From Clostridiales bacterium (GTDB taxonomy: Bacteria > Bacillota > Clostridia > Oscillospirales > QAKW01), in contig QAKW01000083.1 of the NCBI GenBank assembly GCA_003343605.1, positions 1 to 61,375 of the forward strand: a DNA stretch of 61,375 nucleotides, read 5' to 3'. The translations under genes and the position numbers were made by a program. Positions 44,298-51,272 of the stretch are shown piece by piece. The notes beneath the pieces were generated by a model. It was not told the DNA's origin, did not search any database, and saw only the letters and a program-made list of their open reading frames with translations. The first letter of the stretch is position 1, and every line of letters begins with the position of its first letter.

Positions 44298-44326
44298 AGT
44301 ATAGCACCGATTTTCCAGAATTGCAA
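44298..44326 (-). promoter_or_regulatory. promoter of the isomerase-SGNH operon
   Basis: TTGCAA (44326-44321), 17 bp, TATACT (44303-44298) on the minus strand. A small GCCC-GTAT-GGGC hairpin follows in the leader near 44272-44283. Confidence 0.8.
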
Positions 44327-44337
44327 CGATAAAACAC

Positions 44338-44366
44338 TTTATTTTTACCGCCGGAAAGCGTATAAT
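44338..44366 (+). promoter_or_regulatory. probable promoter of the SDR gene
   Basis: Perfect -10 TATAAT (44361-44366) with a weak -35 TTTATT (44338-44343) at 17 bp, 29 bp before the start codon. Confidence 0.5.
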
Positions 44367-44395
44367 ATTTTCAATAAATAAAAGGAGCATTGCAG

Positions 44396-45163
44396 ATGAA
44401 AATTGCTATTATTACCGGTGCAAGCAGCGGGATGGGCCGCGAATTTGCACGCCAGATTACCGCGGCCGAACAGTTTGATGAAATCTGGGTAATCGCCCGG
44501 CGCGCAGAGCGCCTTGAGGCATTGAAAAACGAGCTTCCCTGCCCGGTACGCCCGCTGGCGCTGGATCTCACCCAAAAAGAAAGCTTTGCAACCTATCAGG
44601 CGCTTTTGAAGCAGGAGCAGCCGGAGGTTTCCGTTCTGATTAATGCCAGCGGTTTTGGAAAATTCGGGCGTTACGATCAAATTCCCCTTCAGGATTCTAT
44701 GGATATGATCGATCTCAACTGCAAAGCGCTGGTTGCCATTACGGAACTGACACTGCCCTATATCCTGCATGGAGGCCGGATTATCGAAGTAGATTCCCTC
44801 TCCGCCTTCCAGCCGGTTCCTTATCTGAACGTATATGCCTCCACCAAAGCCTTTATTCTGAGCTATGCACAGGGGCTGCGCGCAGAGCTTCGGGAACGTG
44901 GTATACAGGTGATGGCTTTTTGCCCCGGCTGGGTAAAAACCGAATTTTTCGACCACGCGGAACAAACCAGTACCAGTGCAGTAACTTATTTTAACCAGAT
45001 TTTCAGCGCAGAAGAGGTTGTTCGCGCTGCGCTCAGGGATTTGAAAAAGGGTAAATCCGTCTGTGTTCCCGGCTGGCGGATCCGGCTGCAGGTATTCGGC
45101 GTGAAGCACCTGCCTACAAAATGGGTGCTCCATATCTGGCTGCGCCAGCAAAAACATCTGTAA
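44396..45163 (+). CDS. short-chain dehydrogenase/reductase
   Basis: The 255-aa Rossmann enzyme has nucleotide motif TGASSGMG (about 8-15), NASGFGKFG, the catalytic Ser in VDSLSAF and YASTK (YxxxK). A C-terminal extension reads WRIRLQVFGVKHLPTKWVLHIW. NAD(P)-dependent oxidation or reduction of an unknown substrate. ATG 44396 has AAAGGAG 9 nt upstream. It is divergent from the sugar isomerase gene, with about 140 bp between. Confidence 0.9.
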   Translation: MKIAIITGASSGMGREFARQITAAEQFDEIWVIARRAERLEALKNELPCPVRPLALDLTQKESFATYQALLKQEQPEVSVLINASGFGKFGRYDQIPLQDSMDMIDLNCKALVAITELTLPYILHGGRIIEVDSLSAFQPVPYLNVYASTKAFILSYAQGLRAELRERGIQVMAFCPGWVKTEFFDHAEQTSTSAVTYFNQIFSAEEVVRAALRDLKKGKSVCVPGWRIRLQVFGVKHLPTKWVLHIWLRQQKHL

Positions 45164-45216
45164 AGGCTTTCACCCCGCCCCGAATTTTACATGGGTGTGT
45201 TTTTCGGGAACTGGAT

Positions 45217-45258
45217 CCCATCGCTGCAATACGGCATATGCTGTATTGCGGCGATGGG
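45217..45258 (+). promoter_or_regulatory. 42-nt RNA hairpin reaching into the Shine-Dalgarno of the 69-aa gene
   Basis: CCCATCGC T GCAATAC G GCA pairs with TGC T GTATTGC G GCGATGGG. Written as RNA every position pairs, the two DNA mismatches being G-U wobbles; the tip is GCATATGC. The final GGG (45256-45258) is also the start of the ribosome-binding sequence GGGAGG. No U-tract follows, so it is not a terminator. It looks like a translational control element. Confidence 0.75.
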
Positions 45259-45269
45259 AGGTGATCAGG

Positions 45270-45479
45270 GTGATCATGCGCGCGATCGTAATCAACGTTC
45301 AGCGTGACCGCCTGCTTGTTCTGGATCTGCGAAACCGGCAGCGGGTTGCTGTTTTAACCCCCGATGCACGCCGGTTTCGCAGGGGTGAGCTTGTGCGCAT
45401 CCGGTATAACGGGGTGATGACCAAAAGCATTCCGCCCCAAATCAGCGCAATTCGCATTGAGCGTTTAAGCTGCTGCTGA
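45270..45479 (+). CDS. small beta-rich protein, 69 aa, unknown function
   Basis: The GTG at 45270 is 8 nt after GGAGG; an ATG two codons later is possible. The protein reads as alternating strands (MRAIVINVQRDRLLVLDL; QRVAVLTPDARRFRRGELVRI) with an end SIPPQISAIRIERL, compatible with a small OB- or SH3-like barrel. It is very basic and may bind RNA. Similar small proteins occur in other Clostridia to my recollection, without known function. It has a hairpin over its ribosome-binding site and a terminator right after, so it is a separately controlled gene. Confidence 0.65.
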   Translation: MIMRAIVINVQRDRLLVLDLRNRQRVAVLTPDARRFRRGELVRIRYNGVMTKSIPPQISAIRIERLSCC

Positions 45480-45492
45480 CTGGCCGATCAAA

Positions 45493-45526
45493 TAAACCCG
45501 CCGGTTTTGCCGGCGGGCTCTTTTTA
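45493..45526 (+). terminator. terminator of the 69-aa gene
   Basis: CCCGCCGG (45497-45504) pairs with CCGGCGGG (45510-45517) around a 5-nt loop, then CTCTTTTT. Confidence 0.85.
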
Positions 45527-46384
45527 GTCTAAATGAAAGATCCTTCTGATTTCTTCGTGGATTACCGGCGGCGGCCCTTCCAGACGTTCAGGATGCTTCA
45601 GATATTCCTGAAACGTATGGAATGCAACAGCAAAATAGCTGCCGCTTGCAATGCGTTCATCCATCACGATCCCGAGCGGCATGCATTTCTGAAAAATCAG
45701 CTCACCGCTCTTGCGTTTCGCCACTTCGCGGGAATTCCCGATTGCAACCGCGATAGAAGTGGTGCCGAACTCATAGACATGATGATAAATCGCATCGGTA
45801 CGGATACTGGCAAGATCGGTAAGCAGCAGCGAAATATGAAAGGGGCTCATCTCGATAACGCTTTTGGGCAGCAGGCCGTGTTTATCCATCCACCGGAAGA
45901 TATGAACGCCGCCGCGCAGCAGCCCGGGAACAGAAAGCAGAATCTTAATCATTTTCTCTGTTCCGTTATCCGGTTCCTTCCGGCGGTTTTCCGCGATATA
46001 ATCCTGCAGGCGCTCCTGCACCTTGAAAATATCATCGGTCGGCTGAAAATAGATCTTCGACATGGTTCCCCCGTCTTCCATCGAGCCCTTTAAAACCACC
46101 ATGCCCACTGCGATTTCATTGCGGGCGTAAATATTGCTGTTTACCACAAAATGATTAATCAGCGGAAACTCTGCAATCAGGCGGATATAGGCGGTTAAAA
46201 TAACAGCCAGCCTGGAAATGCGGATCCCCGCATCCCGTTTGCCGCGAATGTAACAGAGCATCGGCTCCAGCGGTATATCCAGCGTAATCATATTCATCGA
46301 ATCCATCCGCTTGTTCATCACATGCGCCGCCACCAGATACATCGGCTCCACGTTTTTGATCCGGATGCCGTCTCTTCTCTTCAT
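45524..46384 (-). CDS. 2-oxoacid dehydrogenase acyltransferase-like protein lacking catalytic residues
   Basis: The 286-aa protein has the chloramphenicol-acetyltransferase/E2 catalytic-domain plan. Landmarks are ISRLAVILTAYIRLIAEFPLINHFV, GTTSIAVAIGNSREVAK and MPLGIVMDERIASGSYFAVAFHTFQEYLKHP near the end. E2 enzymes have DHRxxDG at this last place. Here it reads DERIASG, so the catalytic His and Asp are lost. There is no lipoyl or E1/E3-binding domain. It may be a structural or ligand-binding relative, not an acyltransferase. It has its own promoter at 46427-46455. Confidence 0.75.
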   Translation of the reverse strand: MKRRDGIRIKNVEPMYLVAAHVMNKRMDSMNMITLDIPLEPMLCYIRGKRDAGIRISRLAVILTAYIRLIAEFPLINHFVVNSNIYARNEIAVGMVVLKGSMEDGGTMSKIYFQPTDDIFKVQERLQDYIAENRRKEPDNGTEKMIKILLSVPGLLRGGVHIFRWMDKHGLLPKSVIEMSPFHISLLLTDLASIRTDAIYHHVYEFGTTSIAVAIGNSREVAKRKSGELIFQKCMPLGIVMDERIASGSYFAVAFHTFQEYLKHPERLEGPPPVIHEEIRRIFHLD

Positions 46385-46426
46385 AAATTATTAATCCCCT
46401 CAACCATCTTCAATACTCTGTTTTTT

Positions 46427-46455
46427 ATTTTACACGAAACCGCCTGTATTGGCAA
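46427..46455 (-). promoter_or_regulatory. promoter of the E2-like gene
   Basis: TTGCCA (46455-46450), 17 bp, TAAAAT (46432-46427) on the minus strand. Confidence 0.75.
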
Positions 46456-46487
46456 GGAAATTATTAAATTTTATTAATCTTAAGGAT

Positions 46488-46515
46488 TAGACGATGCCAT
46501 CGGTCTATTTTTTTT
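46488..46515 (+). terminator. orphan plus-strand terminator-like hairpin upstream of the DMT gene
   Basis: TAGACGAT (46488-46495) pairs with ATC-G-GTCTA (46499-46507; one bulged G) around a 3-nt loop, followed by eight T. No plus-strand gene precedes it within a kilobase. It may end a short unannotated transcript or insulate the DMT promoter. Confidence 0.5.
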
Positions 46516-46533
46516 CGAACAAAAGGGTTTTCC

Positions 46534-46562
46534 TTGCTTTTTAAAAAACTTATTGTTAAAAT
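46534..46562 (+). promoter_or_regulatory. promoter of the DMT exporter gene
   Basis: TTGCTT (46534-46539), 17 bp, TAAAAT (46557-46562), 33 bp before the start. Confidence 0.7.
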
Positions 46563-46595
46563 GTTCCTGATACCGACAAAATATAAGGAGAGCTC

Positions 46596-47492
46596 ATGAA
46601 TACTATTCGAAAAAACCTGTTTCCGGTTCTGGCCGCTTTGATCTGGGGGACCGCCTTTGTTGCCCAAAGTGTCGGCGCTGGGTATGTGCCGCCCTTTGCC
46701 TTCAATACTGTTCGTTCGTTAATTGCAGCCGCTGCGCTGCTGCTGGCAGCCTTTCTATTCTCGAAAGTACGCAAAGAGCCGCTTCTACCGCCGCGAACGC
46801 AGCGCAAAGATTTACTGCTGGGCGGTTTCTGCTGTGGAGCAATTTTAACCGTGGCTTCAGGGCTCCAGCAGGCGGGCCTCAGCCAGACAAGCGCCGGCAA
46901 GGCCGGATTCATTACCGCCCTTTATATTGTTCTGGTGCCGGTTTTCGGAATTTTTTTAAAAAAGCGTGCACCGTTTACTGTTTGGATTGCTGTTCTGATC
47001 GCTGCGGTCGGGCTTTATTTTCTTTGCGTGAAGGAACGCTTCGCCATTGAAAAAAGCGACCTGCTGATTTTACTTTGCGCCGTGGCGTTTGCCTGTCATA
47101 TCCTTACAATCGATCATTTTACCGCGAAAGTAGATGGTGTTCGGCTTTCCTGCCTGCAATTTTTTGTGGTAGCAATACTCTCCGGCCTATTTACCGCATT
47201 TTTTGAGCAGCCGGTCTGGTCCAATTTTCAATACTGTATTGGGCCGCTTCTCTATGCCGGAATCTTTTCCAGCGGCATTGCCTATACGCTTCAGATCATT
47301 GCGCAGCGCGGCGCCAATCCAACGGTTGTTTCCCTGCTTTTGAGCTTGGAATCAGTCTTCTCCGTTCTTGCCGGTGCCCTGCTTTTGGGCGACCGGCTCA
47401 CCGGCCGCGAGCTGTTTGGCTGCCTGCTGATGCTGGCCGCGGTCGTCTTCGCGCAGCTGGCGCCTCTTGACAGGCATTCTAAAAAAGTGTAA
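46596..47492 (+). CDS. EamA/DMT-superfamily transporter
   Basis: The 298-aa protein has ten hydrophobic segments in two EamA repeats (LAALIWGTAFVAQSVG in the first; YAGIFSSGIAYTLQIIAQRGANPTVVSLLLSLESVFSVLAG in the second). It probably exports an amino acid or metabolite. AAGGAG lies 7 nt before the ATG. The last codons contain the promoter and palindrome of the next operon (47467-47501). Confidence 0.9.
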   Translation: MNTIRKNLFPVLAALIWGTAFVAQSVGAGYVPPFAFNTVRSLIAAAALLLAAFLFSKVRKEPLLPPRTQRKDLLLGGFCCGAILTVASGLQQAGLSQTSAGKAGFITALYIVLVPVFGIFLKKRAPFTVWIAVLIAAVGLYFLCVKERFAIEKSDLLILLCAVAFACHILTIDHFTAKVDGVRLSCLQFFVVAILSGLFTAFFEQPVWSNFQYCIGPLLYAGIFSSGIAYTLQIIAQRGANPTVVSLLLSLESVFSVLAGALLLGDRLTGRELFGCLLMLAAVVFAQLAPLDRHSKKV

Positions 47493-47501
47493 TATTACAC
47501 T
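47467..47501 (+). promoter_or_regulatory. promoter with 16-bp palindromic operator of the HTH/ATP-grasp operon
   Basis: TTGACA (47467-47472), 17 bp, TAATAT (47490-47495). The perfect palindrome AGTGTAATATTACACT (47486-47501) is centred next to the -10 box. It overlaps the stop codon of the DMT gene. A repressor bound there would shut the promoter; the adjacent HTH protein is the obvious candidate. Confidence 0.75.
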
Positions 47502-47516
47502 CAAGGGGTGAGGATC

Positions 47517-47948
47517 ATGACGCGGGAATCCTTTATTGCGCTTTGCAACCGTAAAGAGAAGCTGGTAAGGAGCGAACTCGGTTTTAGCCAGCAAAAGATG
47601 AGCGAGCTGCTCGGTATTTCCAAAAAAACGCTGGTAGAAATTGAAAAATGGCGTTCTTCTCTGGGGTGGGAGGGCGCAGTTACGCTCTGCGTGCTTTTTC
47701 AGAATACCCGTGAAATCACACTGACCTTCGGCCCCGATATTTCTGTTTTGCTGCGCGCTTTAAGCTGCGGCGAAGCCTTCGGCCGGCCGTTTCAGTCGCC
47801 CCACGCCGTTTGGACCAAAATCCTGGAAAAAGAGGGCCGCATCATTGAACAAAATACCGCCAGCCAGCTCTACCGCCTTACGGAAAACGGCGAAACCATC
47901 GCCGCTTCCTTTGATCTGGCAGAGCTGAGAAAGAGAGTCACTCCATGA
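47517..47948 (+). CDS. HTH-type regulator, 143 aa, probably autoregulatory
   Basis: It has an N-terminal helix-turn-helix of the XRE type (VRSELGFSQQKMSELLGISKKTLVEIEKWR) and a C-terminal region of unknown fold with no cofactor motif. ATG 47517 follows AAGGGG with 8 nt spacing; an in-frame GTG at 47508 lies on the ribosome-binding site. It overlaps the ATP-grasp gene by 4 bp, so the two form a unit behind a palindromic operator. Confidence 0.8.
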   Translation: MTRESFIALCNRKEKLVRSELGFSQQKMSELLGISKKTLVEIEKWRSSLGWEGAVTLCVLFQNTREITLTFGPDISVLLRALSCGEAFGRPFQSPHAVWTKILEKEGRIIEQNTASQLYRLTENGETIAASFDLAELRKRVTP

Positions 47949-48982
47949 GTAAAGCAACTTATATAATAAACCGGGCGCTGCATCTGAACCTTGCGGGGCT
48001 GAAAGAACGCCTCGGCCAGGTGCATGCAATTACGGGGCGCGCACGTCCTGCTATTTTAATGGACATGCTTTTTTGCGGAATCCGCTATGAAGCGGGATAT
48101 ATTGATTATACCATTTTTGGAATGTACGATATGACGCCCGCACAGCGTAAAGACATTTTGACCCGCGGAAAAAATACCCGCTATGTTTCCGCGCTGAACC
48201 GCCGGGAAGACTGGCATTATTTTAATCATAAATCAGAATTTCTGCACCTCTTCCGGCAGGAATGCGGCCGGGATTTTCTGGATCTGAACCATGCGACTGC
48301 CGATGACTTCGCCGCATTTACGGCCCGGCATGCACAGATTATTGTAAAACCGGAAGACGGGCTTTGCGGCAAGGGGGTTGAAAAACTGATTCCTGCGCAG
48401 GAAGGCAGCGCGCATCAGCTGTATAACCGCCTGAAAATGAACCGGCAGACACTTGTGGAAGAAGCGCTTTCCCAGCATGAGGCGGTCAGCAGACTTTATG
48501 CCGGCTCCATCAATACGGTGCGCCTTGTTACCATGACCGATGATGGCGGTGTTCCCCACCTGCTCTACGCCGCGCTGCGGATGGGATCCGGCGGCGCAGT
48601 GGTGGATAACTTCAATCACGGCGGCATGGTGATTCCGGTAGATCCCGAAAAGGGCACGCTGACCGGCGTGGCCGTAAACAAATCGGGGGAAGCTTTCAGC
48701 GCTCATCCCGATACCGAAACGGTCTTCGATGGCTATCCGCTGCCCGATTGGGAAGCCTGCCGCGCATTGGTTTTCAGCGCGGCAACCAAAGTGCCGGGCA
48801 TCCGGTTGGTCGGCTGGGATCTGGCGCTTACGCCTCAGGGTCCTGTTTTGGTGGAGGGCAACCATTTTCCGGGGCATGATATTTATCAGCTGGTACCCCA
48901 GAATCCGGAAAAAAAGGGCATGCTTCCGGTTTTTGAAGCGGTGGTGCCCTATTCCGCAGTAAAAAAACGAAAAAAACATTGA
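47945..48982 (+). CDS. sugar-transfer-associated ATP-grasp protein
   Basis: The 345-aa ATP-grasp enzyme has IIVKPEDGLCGKGVEKL (ATP-binding Lys and Gly loop), VEEALSQHEAVSRLYAGSINTVRLVTM, DNFNHGGMVIPVD and a metal-binding C-end VLVEGNHFPGHDIYQL. This matches the ATPgrasp_ST (PF14397) pattern, whose members occur in capsule and exopolysaccharide loci. It probably ligates a carboxylate to an amine; the substrate is unknown. It lies in an operon with an HTH regulator, not with glycosyltransferases, which is unusual. Confidence 0.78.
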   Translation: MSKATYIINRALHLNLAGLKERLGQVHAITGRARPAILMDMLFCGIRYEAGYIDYTIFGMYDMTPAQRKDILTRGKNTRYVSALNRREDWHYFNHKSEFLHLFRQECGRDFLDLNHATADDFAAFTARHAQIIVKPEDGLCGKGVEKLIPAQEGSAHQLYNRLKMNRQTLVEEALSQHEAVSRLYAGSINTVRLVTMTDDGGVPHLLYAALRMGSGGAVVDNFNHGGMVIPVDPEKGTLTGVAVNKSGEAFSAHPDTETVFDGYPLPDWEACRALVFSAATKVPGIRLVGWDLALTPQGPVLVEGNHFPGHDIYQLVPQNPEKKGMLPVFEAVVPYSAVKKRKKH

Positions 48983-48988
48983 AAAAAC

Positions 48989-49016
48989 TTGCAAATCAGT
49001 GTTCTTATGCTAAAAT
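48989..49016 (+). promoter_or_regulatory. promoter of serS
   Basis: TTGCAA (48989-48994), 16 bp, TAAAAT (49011-49016), 40 bp before serS. The leader is too short for a T-box. Confidence 0.65.
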
Positions 49017-49055
49017 AGTTTCAAAACAGAAAATAAGGAGGGGCATGATCTTTCC

Positions 49056-50351
49056 ATGCTGGATATTAAATTTTTAAAGGAAAACCCGGAGCTTGTAAAA
49101 GAGAACATCCGAAAAAAATTCAAAGAAGAAAAGCTTCCTCTGGTAGACGAAGCCATTACCGTTTATGAAGAAAAGCTGGCCGCCACCCGCCGTGCAGACG
49201 AGCTGCGTGCTACCCGCAACCGTTTAAGTAAACAGATCGGCGCTATGATGGCGCGCGGGGAACGGGCGGAAGCCGAAGCGGTTAAGGCACAGGTCAGTGC
49301 ACAGGCGGAAGAGCTGGCCGCGCTCAAGGAAAAAGAAACAGCGCTGCAGAGCCGGCTTTCTGCCATCATGATGCAGATTCCCAACATAGTAGATCCTTCC
49401 GTTCCCGTTGGAAAAAGCGATGCTGAAAACGTTGAGGTTTGCCAGTACGGCGCACAGACCCGGCCGGATTTTGAAATTCCCTATCATACCGATATTATGG
49501 CGCGTTTTGCCGGAATCGATAAGGAAGCGGCCGGGCGCGTTGCAGGTGAGGGCTTTTATTATCTGATGGGCGATATTGCCCGGCTGCACAGCGCAGTGCT
49601 CTCTTATGCCCGCGATTTTATGATTGATAAGGGGTTCACCTACTGCATCCCGCCTTTTATGATCCGCAGCAATGTTGTAACCGGTGTGATGAGTTTTGAA
49701 GAGATGGACGCGATGATGTATAAAATCGAAGGGGAAGATCTCTATCTGATCGGTACCAGCGAGCATTCCATGATCGGCAAATTTATCGATACCATTACCC
49801 CGGAAAGTGCGCTGCCGCTTACCCTTACCAGCTATTCGCCCTGCTTCCGCAAGGAAAAGGGTGCGCACGGCATCGAAGAGCGCGGTATTTACCGCATCCA
49901 TCAGTTTGAAAAACAGGAAATGATTGTAATCTGCAGGCCGGAGGAAAGCATGCAGTGGTTCGACAAAATGTGGGGCTATTCCGTCGAGCTGTTTCGTTCT
50001 CTGGATATTCCGGTGCGCACGCTGGAATGCTGCACCGGCGATCTGGCAGATCTGAAAGTAAAATCTTATGATGTAGAGGCCTGGTCTCCCAAACAACAGA
50101 AGTATTTTGAAGTTTGCTCCTGCTCCAATCTGGGTGATGCGCAGGCCCGGCGCCTGGGCATTCGCATCAAAGGGGAAGACGGCAGAAAATACCTTGCCCA
50201 TACGCTCAATAATACGGTGGTTGCACCGCCGAGGATGCTGATTGCCCTTCTGGAAAACAATCTTCAGTTTGATGGTTCGCGCTATCTCATCCGTATTCCG
50301 GAAGCACTGCGGCCCTATATGGGCGGCAAGGCGGAACTGTGCGAGCAATAA
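49056..50351 (+). CDS. serS: seryl-tRNA synthetase
   Basis: The class II synthetase has 431 aa. The N-terminal coiled-coil arm (about 30-105) starts MLDIKFLKENPELVKENIRKK. Catalytic motifs are CFRKEKGAHGIEERGIYRIHQFEKQEM (motif 2) and NNTVVAPPRMLIALLENN (motif 3). The ribosome-binding sequence AGGAGG is 14 nt before ATG 49056, longer than usual, but the MLDIKFL start is canonical for the family. Confidence 0.97.
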   Translation: MLDIKFLKENPELVKENIRKKFKEEKLPLVDEAITVYEEKLAATRRADELRATRNRLSKQIGAMMARGERAEAEAVKAQVSAQAEELAALKEKETALQSRLSAIMMQIPNIVDPSVPVGKSDAENVEVCQYGAQTRPDFEIPYHTDIMARFAGIDKEAAGRVAGEGFYYLMGDIARLHSAVLSYARDFMIDKGFTYCIPPFMIRSNVVTGVMSFEEMDAMMYKIEGEDLYLIGTSEHSMIGKFIDTITPESALPLTLTSYSPCFRKEKGAHGIEERGIYRIHQFEKQEMIVICRPEESMQWFDKMWGYSVELFRSLDIPVRTLECCTGDLADLKVKSYDVEAWSPKQQKYFEVCSCSNLGDAQARRLGIRIKGEDGRKYLAHTLNNTVVAPPRMLIALLENNLQFDGSRYLIRIPEALRPYMGGKAELCEQ

Positions 50352-50362
50352 AACGGTTATCG

Positions 50363-50400
50363 AATAAAAAATACCCGCGTTCACGCGGGTATTTTTTATT
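50363..50400. terminator. bidirectional terminator between serS and the lipoprotein gene
   Basis: Perfect 17-bp stem AATAAAAAATACCCGCG/CGCGGGTATTTTTTATT with a 4-nt loop TTCA. It contains the T-tract for both strands and overlaps the stop of the minus-strand lipoprotein gene. Confidence 0.95.
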
Positions 50401-51112
50401 CGATAAAACCGCCGTCGCGCCAGAGCACAAAACCGGGTTCATCCGGCCGGGCGGCAAGCAAAAGGGTTTTTCCCACCTGCTCTTGCAGTGCTCCGTCTTC
50501 AGCGCCCTCCAGCAGCAGATGAATGCCCTTCACCTCCAAAAGAAGCTCCCGGGCACGCTCTGCACCCAGATCAGATAGGCAGATGATCATGCCGCAGCCC
50601 CGCTCCTTCAGGGCTTTTACCTGATTGCGGGCCGCTTCGAACAGCTGATCGCCTGAAAGATACTCAAGCCCCTTAAGCCGCTCCCCTTCCGGATCGGTGA
50701 GCGCAAAAATGCCGATTCTGGAGCCGTCTTCAAGTGTAATAACTTCATTGGGCTGAAATTCAGCCTCCCCCTCTTCATCTAAAATATTGGCAGAAAGCAC
50801 CGGAAATGCAGCGTTGCCGATCTGTGTATCCAGTGCCTCATAACCAAGCGCCAGTGCGCCGCTTTGCAGCGCAACCGCCTGATAGCCGCTGCTGTTAAGC
50901 TCGTTGAGGCGCGGGTCAGTCATGGCCTTTTTCCCAAGATCCAGCTTTAAAACTGCATAGCCCTGCTCTTTATATTGCTCATTGAACGCGCTGCCGTCTC
51001 CGTTTCCATTTGTAAACACCACTGCTACTGGCGTATCAATCCGGGCTGCGGCGCATCCGCCCAAGAAAAGCAGCAGCAGAAATGCCGCCAGGGCGGCTGA
51101 GAATCGTTTCAA
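50396..51112 (-). CDS. lipoprotein resembling a degenerate 5'-nucleotidase/calcineurin-like domain
   Basis: The 238-aa protein has a signal with lipobox LGGC (Cys20). The mature part recalls UshA-type nucleotidases (ALGYEALDTQIGNAAFPVLSANIL; GSRIGIFALTDPEGERLKGLEYLSG; QVKALKERGCGMIICLSDLG). The metal-binding residues are missing: there is no initial DxH and GNHEFD has become QSGALALG. The C-terminal substrate-binding domain is also absent. So it is probably a non-catalytic surface lipoprotein, perhaps binding a nucleotide or wall fragment. Promoter at 51141-51169. Confidence 0.65.
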   Translation of the reverse strand: MKRFSAALAAFLLLLFLGGCAAARIDTPVAVVFTNGNGDGSAFNEQYKEQGYAVLKLDLGKKAMTDPRLNELNSSGYQAVALQSGALALGYEALDTQIGNAAFPVLSANILDEEGEAEFQPNEVITLEDGSRIGIFALTDPEGERLKGLEYLSGDQLFEAARNQVKALKERGCGMIICLSDLGAERARELLLEVKGIHLLLEGAEDGALQEQVGKTLLLAARPDEPGFVLWRDGGFIE

Positions 51113-51140
51113 TCAAATCCCTCCGTTTCCTGATGGCGTT

Positions 51141-51169
51141 ATTTTAACATAATTCTGCCCAAAAAGCAA
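51141..51169 (-). promoter_or_regulatory. promoter of the nucleotidase-like lipoprotein gene
   Basis: TTGCTT (51169-51164), 17 bp, TAAAAT (51146-51141) on the minus strand. Confidence 0.7.
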
Positions 51170-51207
51170 CTGGATGGCCTGCCGGCATGCAAAATTACTT
51201 CATTTTA

Positions 51208-51237
51208 TTGACATTTCTTTCTATTTTATGATACTAT
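51208..51237 (+). promoter_or_regulatory. promoter of the NhaC-family antiporter gene
   Basis: TTGACA (51208-51213), 18 bp, TACTAT (51232-51237), 36 bp before the start. Confidence 0.7.
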
Positions 51238-51272
51238 TTCCCTGTTAGTTCAAAAGCAGGAGGGGTTTCATC

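Noticed and set aside
44345..45157. 270-codon minus-strand frame opposite the SDR gene
   Set aside because: The plus-strand frame has a complete Rossmann motif, YxxxK and a good ribosome-binding site; the antisense frame has none of these.
45217..45258. Hairpin read as a terminator for the SDR gene
   Set aside because: No U-tract follows on the plus strand; the sequence continues directly into a Shine-Dalgarno and start codon.
49224..50384. 386-codon open frame on the minus strand opposite serS
   Set aside because: Antisense to an intact serS whose motifs are all present; the frame has no recognisable domain.
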